A program made the position numbers and the translations under genes. This document shows positions 35,939 to 41,696 of a stretch of DNA of 41,696 nt, in pieces. The stretch lies in NCBI GenBank assembly GCA_019115005.1, contig DXEK01000110.1, forward strand, positions 1-41,696. The letters run 5' to 3'. This DNA comes from Candidatus Fusicatenibacter merdavium. GTDB lineage: Bacteria; Bacillota; Clostridia; Lachnospirales; Lachnospiraceae. Within the stretch, counting starts at the first letter, position 1. Each line of letters opens with the position of its first letter. The notes beneath the pieces were generated by a model. That model saw only the letters and a list, made by a program, of their open reading frames with translations, was not told where the DNA came from and searched no databases.

Positions 35939-37591
35939 ATGAAGAAAAAAATGATGAGTATGATGCTGGCTCTGGGTTTGTTGGCATCTGCGCTTGCCGG
36001 CTGCGGCGGGGGCGGAAACAGCCAGAGTGCTTCTCAGAACAGCGCGAATCAAAATGCACAGAGTCAGAGTGCCGCGCAGGGCGGAGAGACAGGGGCAGAT
36101 CCGGGAGTAACCTCCGGTGAGACAAAGCGCCTTGTGTGGGGCGACACAACGTTTAACGCAGAGAACGGAGAGCCGGACATCAACCCTCACCGGGACAGCA
36201 GCGGCTGGGCGTGTATCCGCTACGGGGTCGGCGAGACCCTGTTCCGCTTCTCGGACGCCATGGAGATCGAGCCGTGGCTGGCACAAAGCTATGAAAATGT
36301 GGACGAACTGACCTGGAAGATCACACTCCGGGACGATGTGGCTTTCACTAGCGGCCGTCCTATGGACGGGGAAGCAGTCAAGGAATGTCTGGAGGATCTG
36401 GTGGCGGAACATGAGCGGGCGGCCGGGGATCTGCAGATCGCGGAGATCACTGCGGAAGGTCAGACAGTGACGATCCGGACGGAGGAGCCGGTGCCGGCGC
36501 TGATCAATTTCCTGGCGGATCCTTACGGATGCATCATCGACATGCAGGCCGGAGTCACGGAAGACGGCATTGTCAGCGGAACCGGGCCGTACCGGGCCGT
36601 TTCCCTGGTGACAGATACGAGTCTCGAACTGGTGAAAAACGAGAATTACTGGAACGGGGAGCCGAAGATCGATGAGATCACTGTGCGGACCATCACGGAC
36701 GGAGATACTCTGACGATGGCGCTGCAGTCGGGAGAGATCGACGCGGCTTATGGAATGCCCTACGCCAGCTATCCGCTGTTTGAAAATGACAATTACACCT
36801 TTACCGGCTGTGCCACCAGCCGTGTGTTCTTCGGGGCGATGAACTTTGAGAGTGAGATCACAAGCGATCCGGCGGTGCGGAAAGCCATCGCGATGGGGAT
36901 CGACAAGGAGAGTTTTGTGGAAACTCTGTTAGACGGAAACGGATATCCTGCAGCCGGCGTTTATCCGGACAGCTTCACCTTCGGCGGCGATGCGGTCACG
37001 ACGGAAACATACGATCCGGAAGGTGCGGCGGAGATCCTGGAGGAAGCCGGATGGGTGGACACAGACGGCGACGGGATCCGCGAGAAGGACGGACAGCCGC
37101 TGACACTGCGCTGGCTGACTTATCCCAGCCGCCAGGAACTGCCGCTGCTGGCCGAGGCTGCGCAGGCGACCCTTGGCGCGATCGGGTTTGACGTACAGAT
37201 CAACAATACTGCGGACCACAACAGGATCCGCACGGATACCGGCGCGTGGGATATCTATTTCAGCGCCATGGTGACTGCGCCGACCGGAGATCCTGAGTAT
37301 TTCTTCGCTTATCACTGTCTGGACAGTTCCAGCAACAACGACGGACATTATCACAGTGACCGGCTGGAGGAACTGGCCGGCCAGATGACGCAGACCTTTG
37401 ATGCGGACCGGCGCGGAGAACTGGCGGTGGAGATGCAGCAAGTGATCCTGGATGACAATGCTTACGTTTTCTGTTCACATCTGCGCATGAGTATGATCTC
37501 TAAATCATCTGTTGCAGGTCTGGCTGCACACCCCTGCGATTATTATGAAATCACGGCGGATCTTGATATTGCCGACAGTTCCGCCAGATGA
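35939..37591 (+). CDS. NikA/OppA-type substrate-binding lipoprotein
   Basis: A 550-residue cluster-C solute-binding lipoprotein. The signal ends in lipobox LAGC with Cys22, then Gly-rich and Gln/Ser-rich linkers to about residue 60. The mature part follows the nickel/peptide-binder pattern: INPHRDSSGW, EPWLAQSYENVDELTWKITLR, GTGPYRAV, ENYWNGEPKI, ASDP-type AVRKAIAMGIDKES and REKDGQPLTLRW. Overall it looks closer to NikA/CntA-type proteins than to long peptide binders, but metal ligands cannot be assigned by eye. With two methyltransferases upstream, the ligand could be a metal complex with a small methylated chelator. Confidence 0.88.
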   Translation: MKKKMMSMMLALGLLASALAGCGGGGNSQSASQNSANQNAQSQSAAQGGETGADPGVTSGETKRLVWGDTTFNAENGEPDINPHRDSSGWACIRYGVGETLFRFSDAMEIEPWLAQSYENVDELTWKITLRDDVAFTSGRPMDGEAVKECLEDLVAEHERAAGDLQIAEITAEGQTVTIRTEEPVPALINFLADPYGCIIDMQAGVTEDGIVSGTGPYRAVSLVTDTSLELVKNENYWNGEPKIDEITVRTITDGDTLTMALQSGEIDAAYGMPYASYPLFENDNYTFTGCATSRVFFGAMNFESEITSDPAVRKAIAMGIDKESFVETLLDGNGYPAAGVYPDSFTFGGDAVTTETYDPEGAAEILEEAGWVDTDGDGIREKDGQPLTLRWLTYPSRQELPLLAEAAQATLGAIGFDVQINNTADHNRIRTDTGAWDIYFSAMVTAPTGDPEYFFAYHCLDSSSNNDGHYHSDRLEELAGQMTQTFDADRRGELAVEMQQVILDDNAYVFCSHLRMSMISKSSVAGLAAHPCDYYEITADLDIADSSAR

Positions 37592-37706
37592 ACCGCAGAG
37601 CTTCCGGCAGACGGCTGAAAGATTCGGGGCTCCGTTCCTTTAGCAGAGAATCCGGAAAAGGACAGAAGAGAACATGCGGCCGGACGCGGTGAAAACGGAG
37701 GAAACG

Positions 37707-38486
37707 ATGGAAGAACTTTTGAAGTACAGCGGAGTAGAGGTTTCGTACAACGGGGAACCGGTGGTCCGGGATATCAGTTTTTCTCTGAGACCGGGGGAAA
37801 TCCTTGGGATCGTAGGAGAGTCCGGAAGCGGGAAGAGTACGATCATCCGGGCGGTGGCCGGGATCCTGGGACGGGGCGGGATGGTGACCCGGGGAACCAT
37901 TGGTTTTGAGGGGAGATCACTGTCTGATCTCTCCGAGAGAGAAATGCGGAACATCCGCGGGGCGCGCATCGGCATGATCTTTCAGGACGCCGGAGCCTTT
38001 CTCTGCCCGATCCGGACGATCGGCGACCAGATCCATGAGAGTATATCCGCCCACCGGAAGGCGCGCCGCAGGGAAACGGATGAAAGGGCGCTGGAGCTGC
38101 TGGACAAACTGGGGTTTCCTGACGGCCGGAGAATTCTGAAAAGTTACCCTTTTGAACTGTCGGGCGGAATGAACCAGCGTGTCGGGATCGCTATGGCAAT
38201 GCTGATGAATCCGTCGGTACTTCTGGCCGACGAGCCTACCAGCGCTCTGGACGTTTCGGTACAGAAGCAGGCGGTGGAGGAATTGCTGCTGATGCGGAAA
38301 CTTTACGGAACCGCCATTGTTCTGGTGACACATAATATCGGTGTGGTCCGCGCAATGGCGGATACGGTTCTGGTGCTGAAGGACGGAGCAATCGTGGAGT
38401 ACGGGACTGCCGGTCAGGTGCTGAATACTCCCCGGGAGGATTACACAAAAGAACTTCTCGACGCGGTGCCGAAACTGATCCTCTGA
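37707..38486 (+). CDS. Nik/Opp-type ABC ATPase, NikD-like
   Basis: A 259-residue ATPase: Walker A GESGSGKST (37-45), Q-loop FQDAG, signature LSGGMNQR (151-158), Walker B LLADEPTSA and H-loop THNIG. The short length without the C-terminal oligopeptide extension fits NikD rather than OppD. I choose the ATG at 37707 because CGGAGG lies 5-6 bases before it; an upstream ATG at 37674 would add 11 residues foreign to the family. Confidence 0.92.
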   Translation: MEELLKYSGVEVSYNGEPVVRDISFSLRPGEILGIVGESGSGKSTIIRAVAGILGRGGMVTRGTIGFEGRSLSDLSEREMRNIRGARIGMIFQDAGAFLCPIRTIGDQIHESISAHRKARRRETDERALELLDKLGFPDGRRILKSYPFELSGGMNQRVGIAMAMLMNPSVLLADEPTSALDVSVQKQAVEELLLMRKLYGTAIVLVTHNIGVVRAMADTVLVLKDGAIVEYGTAGQVLNTPREDYTKELLDAVPKLIL

Positions 38487-38526
38487 CACAATTTTCAAAT
38501 ACGCCCTGATATTTTGGAGGAAGCAA

Positions 38527-39285
38527 ATGGAACCATTGCTGGAGGTGAGAAACCTTACAAAGATATTTCAGAAAAAGGGACAGACGGAACTTGCCGCGGT
38601 CGATCACCTGAATTTCTGTCTCTATCCCAAAGAGACACTGGGGATCGTGGGGGAATCCGGTTCCGGCAAAAGCACCGTTGCAAAAGCTGTCACCCGGCTG
38701 ATTGATGTGACGGAAGGAGAGATCTTTCTGAAGGGAGAAAACATCACCTTTCTGAAAGGAAGAGAGCTGCGGCGGATCTGCCGGAGCTATCAGATGGTCT
38801 TTCAATCGCCCGCCGGTTCCTTTGACCCGAGAAAGACACTTGGAGACGGGATCGGGGAAAGCCTGAAAAATGCCGGTGTTCCGCGCAAAGAGAGAATAAA
38901 ACGCGTGGAAGAGCTGCTGGATCAGTGCGGTCTCCCGGCAGAGTACGCCCGCCGGTATCCCCGCGAGGTGAGCGGCGGACAGTGCCAGAGAGCAGCAATC
39001 GCCAGAGCGCTGGCGATCGGACCGGAACTTTTGATCTGTGACGAGGCGACCAGCGCCCTGGATGTGACAGTTCAGAAACAGGTGATGGAACTGCTGGCAA
39101 AGCTGAGAAAAGAAAAAGGAATGGCGATCCTGTTCATCTGCCACGACCTGGCCCTGGTACAGCAGTTCTGCGACCGGATCCTGGTCATGAAAGAAGGAAA
39201 ACTTATAGAATCCGGAACGCCGGACGAAGTGATCCGGCATCCCAAAGAAGAATATACAAAACGTCTGATCGACGCGGTTTTATAG
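38527..39285 (+). CDS. Nik/Opp-type ABC ATPase, NikE-like
   Basis: A 252-residue ATPase: Walker A GESGSGKST (42-50), Q-loop FQSPAGSFDPR typical of DppF/NikE, signature VSGGQCQRAAIARAL, Walker B LLICDEATSALDV and CHDLALV. Short C terminus as in NikE. ATG follows TTTTGGAGGAAGCAA. It is the last gene of the operon, followed at once by an intrinsic terminator. Confidence 0.93.
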   Translation: MEPLLEVRNLTKIFQKKGQTELAAVDHLNFCLYPKETLGIVGESGSGKSTVAKAVTRLIDVTEGEIFLKGENITFLKGRELRRICRSYQMVFQSPAGSFDPRKTLGDGIGESLKNAGVPRKERIKRVEELLDQCGLPAEYARRYPREVSGGQCQRAAIARALAIGPELLICDEATSALDVTVQKQVMELLAKLRKEKGMAILFICHDLALVQQFCDRILVMKEGKLIESGTPDEVIRHPKEEYTKRLIDAVL

Positions 39286-39289
39286 ACAA

Positions 39290-39334
39290 AACTCCCGGCC
39301 CCTCTCTGAAAAGGAACCGGGAGTTCTGATTTTT
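39290..39334 (+). terminator. terminator of the methyltransferase/importer operon
   Basis: AACTCCCGG (39290-39298) and CCGGGAGTT (39317-39325) form a 9-bp stem, followed by CTGATTTTT. The next 250 bp (39335-39589) are AT-rich with no gene seen. Confidence 0.85.
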
Positions 39335-39589
39335 ATCTCCGACGGTGTTCACCGCCCTTATATGTAAACTAAAGCTTCTGTCTGTGTTCCTCAGATCTCT
39401 GACCACCACAGGACAAGCCCTTCTGTCAAGCCCCGCAGCCATCTGCACAGATAAATCAAAAAACCTTATAGTCATATTATGCCAGAAATGCTTCGGACAA
39501 TCAATGAAAAAACTGTAAAGTTTTCGGAAAGAATATTAAAAAAATCCTGAACAAACCGTAAGAATTAGAGAGAATTGTCGTGCGGAAAT

Positions 39590-39867
39590 GCTGCGGAGCA
39601 CACCGCACAGCGCTCTTCCGGCCGGGGTGTCGGCGGCATGGACGGTGCGTGTGCGGTTTCGGGATGTAAGTGCATCTAAGACGCTGCAGTTTCCGCTAAA
39701 ACTGCGTGCCCGAACCACAAACTCGCATGCGCTCAGACAGTGTGGTTCGGGCACGCAACGCAGAAACCGCACCGTCTAAGATTTACTAACATCCCTGCAA
39801 ATGCACACGCACCGTCCATGCCGTCGACACCCCGGCCGGAAGAGCACTGTGCGGTGCGCTCTGCAGC
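39590..39867 (+). repeat. GC-rich structured element, copy A
   Basis: A 278-nt palindromic unit. Outer arms of about 80 nt (39590-39672 and 39787-39867) are inverted repeats with few mismatches. Inside, GGGATGT/ACATCCC and AGACG/CGTCT pair, and a perfect 16-bp stem GCGTGCCCGAACCACA (39704-39719) with 39741-39756 closes a 21-nt loop containing CGCATGCG and CTCAGACAG. The same unit occurs inverted at 39978-40267. Reading frames through it are Arg/Pro/Cys-rich by-products. There is no ribosome binding site and no known protein. It may act as a folded RNA, a single-stranded DNA hairpin substrate or a miniature mobile element. Confidence 0.85.
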
Positions 39868-39977
39868 CTGGCTGCGAGACAATGGTGGGACGGCGACAGT
39901 CATTTGGCGGTGTTTACGTTTTATGGCTGTCGCCAATACCTGTCGCCGCCACCTTTTCGCTGCCACTCTCAGGGCTG

Positions 39978-40267
39978 GGAACGGGACGGAAGGGAGCGTG
40001 GGCGGTGCGGGACGCGTGGGCGGAGGGCGCAGGGAGGAGCGGCGGGGCGCATTTGCAGGGATGTTAGACCATCTTAGGCGGTGACGCTTTTGCGTTGCCG
40101 GTCCGGGACACACTGTCTGAGCGCCAGCGAGTTTGTGGCCCGGGCCGGCGGTTTTAGCAAAAGCGGCAGCGCCTTAGATGCTCTTACATCCCGAAACCGC
40201 ACCCCGCCGCTCCTCCCTGCGCCCTCCGCCCATGTGTCCCGCACCGCCCACGCTTCTTTCCGTTCCC
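39978..40267 (-). repeat. GC-rich structured element, copy B (inverted)
   Basis: The complement of this unit aligns with copy A through the core: GTGCGGTTTCGGGATGTAAG, GCATCTAAG, GCTAAAAC, CCACAAACTCGC, GCGCTCAGACAGTGTG, GCAACGC and CTAACATCCCTGCAAATGC are identical or nearly so. The inner stem (40097-40111 with 40135-40149) has changed on both sides in matching fashion. The outermost arms (for example GCGTGGGCGGTGCGGGAC) differ from those of copy A but still pair with each other. The spacer between copies (39868-39977) contains its own GGCGACAG/CTGTCGCC repeats. Confidence 0.85.
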
Positions 40268-40290
40268 GGCCCGTCCCCCCTATGTTAGTC

Positions 40291-40318
40291 TTGACTTTTG
40301 GCGGGGGGTTGATAAAAT
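40291..40318 (+). promoter_or_regulatory. promoter of the cation exporter gene
   Basis: TTGACT (40291-40296), a 16-base spacer and TAAAAT (40313-40318), 34 bases before the start codon and directly after the end of repeat copy B. Confidence 0.65.
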
Positions 40319-40351
40319 AGGAAGAAACATAAATGGAAAGAGAAGAAAACT

Positions 40352-41527
40352 ATGACAGAATTTCTTGTGAGAAGATTTGTAAAAAATTATCAGAATACAG
40401 AAGATCTTCGAGTCCGTACCAGCTATGGCGTTTTGTCCAGCTGTGTGGGGATTTTCTGTAATGTTCTGCTGTTCGCTGTGAAACTGGCGATCGGATTTCT
40501 GATGAATTCTCTGGCGATCATGGCGGATGCATTCAATAATCTCTCGGACGCCGCCTCCTCGATCATCAGCTTCGTCGGAGTGAAGATGGCCGGAAAGCCG
40601 GCGGATAAGGAGCATCCGTTCGGACATGGACGGATCGAGTATATTTCGGCGCTGATCGTTGCGTTTCTTGTCATCGAAGTGGGGCTTACCTGTCTCCAGA
40701 GTTCTGTTGAGAAACTGTTTCATCCGGAGGATATTACGTTTGACTGGCTCTCTTTTGTGATCCTGCTGCTGTCGGTTGGTGTGAAGCTGTGGATGTCGTT
40801 TTTTAACAGAAAGCTTGGCCGACGGATCGATTCCAAGGTCATGTTGGCAACGGCGGCGGATTCCGCCGGCGATGTGATCGTGACAAGCGCGACACTTGCT
40901 TCTATATTAATATGTTATTTTACGTCGGTGAACATCGATGCGTTTACCGGAGTGGCAGTGTCCCTGCTGGTAATCTGGGCGGGAATTTCCATTGCGAAGG
41001 ATACGCTGGAGCCGCTGATCGGCCAGAGACCGGATCCGGAACTGTATCATCAGATCCAGGAGATGGTGGAGTCCTACGATGGCATCGTGGGAACCCATGA
41101 CCTGATCATTCACAATTACGGACCGAACCGCAGTATGGCTTCGATCCATGCGGAGGTGCCCAGGGAGACGGATATCGAAGTGTCCCATGAGATCATTGAC
41201 CGGATCGAGAGGGATGTTGCCAGAAAACTGAATATTTTTCTGGTCATTCACATGGACCCGGTGGAGATCCATGATGAGAAAGTGCTGGCTGTGAAGGCGA
41301 AACTGAACGGTGTCGTCCAGGCGCTGGATCCGCAGCTGTCTTTTCATGATTTCCGTGTGGTCAACGGGCAGGAACAGATTAATCTGATCTTTGATCTGGT
41401 GACCCCGTTTTCCTATACGCCGGAGGAGGCGGCGAAGGTGGTCCATCAGGTGAAATCTCTTATGAAGGAAGTAGATTCCAGGTATCAGTGTGTGATAACA
41501 GTAGACAAAGATTATCTGACAGAGTAA
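40352..41527 (+). CDS. cation diffusion facilitator (CDF) family metal exporter
   Basis: A 391-residue proton-coupled divalent-cation exporter of the inner membrane. Six helices span roughly residues 28-205 and a cytoplasmic metal-sensing ferredoxin-like domain follows (210-300), with a further C-terminal extension. The transport site in helix 2 is D59-x3-N63 (MADAFNNLSD), and in helix 5 D170-x3-D174 (AADSAGD). YiiP-type zinc exporters have D-x3-D and H-x3-D at these places, whereas D-x3-D in helix 5 is the pattern described for manganese exporters. Manganese efflux is therefore favoured, by inference. The HPFGHGRIEY motif is intact. ATG 40352 has only a weak purine-rich site. Confidence 0.93.
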   Translation: MTEFLVRRFVKNYQNTEDLRVRTSYGVLSSCVGIFCNVLLFAVKLAIGFLMNSLAIMADAFNNLSDAASSIISFVGVKMAGKPADKEHPFGHGRIEYISALIVAFLVIEVGLTCLQSSVEKLFHPEDITFDWLSFVILLLSVGVKLWMSFFNRKLGRRIDSKVMLATAADSAGDVIVTSATLASILICYFTSVNIDAFTGVAVSLLVIWAGISIAKDTLEPLIGQRPDPELYHQIQEMVESYDGIVGTHDLIIHNYGPNRSMASIHAEVPRETDIEVSHEIIDRIERDVARKLNIFLVIHMDPVEIHDEKVLAVKAKLNGVVQALDPQLSFHDFRVVNGQEQINLIFDLVTPFSYTPEEAAKVVHQVKSLMKEVDSRYQCVITVDKDYLTE

Positions 41528-41553
41528 AATATAAATGAGACAAGCGACAAAAG

Positions 41554-41588
41554 GTCATAAATTTCATGCTTGCATGAAAATTTATGAC
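41554..41588 (+). terminator. hairpin after the cation exporter, start of a multi-hairpin repeat
   Basis: GTCATAAATTT-CATGC (41554-41569) pairs with GCATG-A-AAATTTATGAC (41572-41588), preceded by AAAAG and followed by TTTG. It can terminate transcription in either direction and is the first of four hairpins in 41554-41696. Confidence 0.7.
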
Positions 41589-41600
41589 TTTGTGGAGCGC

Positions 41601-41696
41601 AAAACACCGAAAAGTAGCCATTTTTCGAAGAAAAATGAGCGGATTTGAGGTGTTTTCAGGATTGCGGGAGCACGAAGTGCGGAGCAATCCGTGTCT
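41601..41696. repeat. nested-hairpin intergenic element, cut by the window end
   Basis: AAAACACC (41601-41608) pairs with GGTGTTTT (41649-41656) around an inner hairpin CATTTTT-CGAAG-AAAAATG (41619-41637). Next to it GGATTGC (41659-41665) pairs with GCAATCC (41684-41690) around GCAC-GAA-GTGC (41670-41680). No gene is present. The density of perfect stems suggests a dispersed structured repeat that may continue beyond 41696. Confidence 0.6.

Noticed and set aside
34092-39285. Staphylopine-type opine metallophore locus
   Set aside because: The importer fits, but no histidine racemase, nicotianamine-synthase-like or opine-dehydrogenase gene is present; the two upstream genes are ordinary class I methyltransferases.
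39290-40290. CRISPR array suspected from the repeated GC-rich blocks
   Set aside because: There are only two large inverted copies with internal palindromes, no short direct repeats with regular spacers and no cas genes.
39536-40320. Several overlapping small ORFs with a shared CLSACEFVVRA-like and DALTSRNRT-like peptide
   Set aside because: They fall inside the paired palindromic elements on both strands. The peptide similarity follows from the conserved nucleic-acid core, and compensatory base changes point to structure rather than protein. No ribosome binding sites were seen.

Overview
This window looks like a chromosomal segment of a spore-forming anaerobic Clostridia, most likely a gut- or rumen-type Lachnospiraceae. 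The evidence is a spoIIID gene, a nine-subunit V/A-type ATPase operon, many plant-glycan enzymes with LacI regulators, strong AGGAGG ribosome binding sites and sigma-A promoters with 17-nt spacers. I cannot name the species from sequence alone.

Left part (1-3.5 kb): the damaged tail of an arabinan-utilisation locus. It holds the C-terminal remnant of a GH43 endo-arabinanase next to a possible insertion-sequence end, a frameshifted YesL/DUF624 membrane protein and an intact GH51 arabinofuranosidase. A large hairpin cluster follows, then an orphan nucleotidyltransferase on the minus strand. 3.6-12.4 kb: a complete V/A-ATPase operon on the minus strand (order G/H-C-I-K-F-E-A-B-D), with a clear promoter at 12.42-12.45 kb. 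Divergent from it is trmB with its own promoter and terminator.

13.4-20.2 kb: a sucrose/fructan/isomalto-oligosaccharide module. A LacI repressor is transcribed away from a GH32 remnant, a GH13 oligo-1,6-glucosidase, a frameshifted GH32-like gene and an intact GH32 beta-fructosidase. Three copies of a TGAAACGTTTCA operator (one of them degenerate) sit on the two divergent promoters. There is no transporter in this module. 20.3-22.4 kb: a possible small ORF, tRNA-Lys(CTT), a histidine-phosphatase-family gene and spoIIID.

22.6-28.5 kb: an intact arabino-oligosaccharide uptake locus. A consensus promoter and a palindrome precede a lipoprotein, an intercistronic hairpin, two permeases, an AbfA-type GH51 (TTG start) and a second LacI regulator. 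28.5-32.2 kb: a minus-strand TauE/SafE, amidohydrolase and small-membrane-protein operon. Its upstream partner gene and a divergent LysR regulator have both lost their 5' ends at one junction near 31.53 kb, so a deletion appears to have removed a shared promoter region.

32.3-39.3 kb: a coherent seven-gene operon of two paralogous SAM-dependent methyltransferases followed by a complete Nik/Opp-type importer (two permeases, lipoprotein, two ATPases). It is preceded by a promoter and a strong 9-4-9 palindrome. This is the best candidate here for an uncharacterised functional system. 39.6-40.3 kb: two inverted copies of a GC-rich, highly structured non-coding element of about 280 nt. Stem changes between the copies are compensated while the apical loop is conserved; this is the most unusual nucleic-acid feature in the window. 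A CDF cation exporter and another multi-hairpin intergenic repeat close the window.

At least four genes carry reading-frame breaks (yesL, GH32 remnant, GH32-like, lysR remnant). They may reflect genuine decay or, for the single-base ones, sequencing error.
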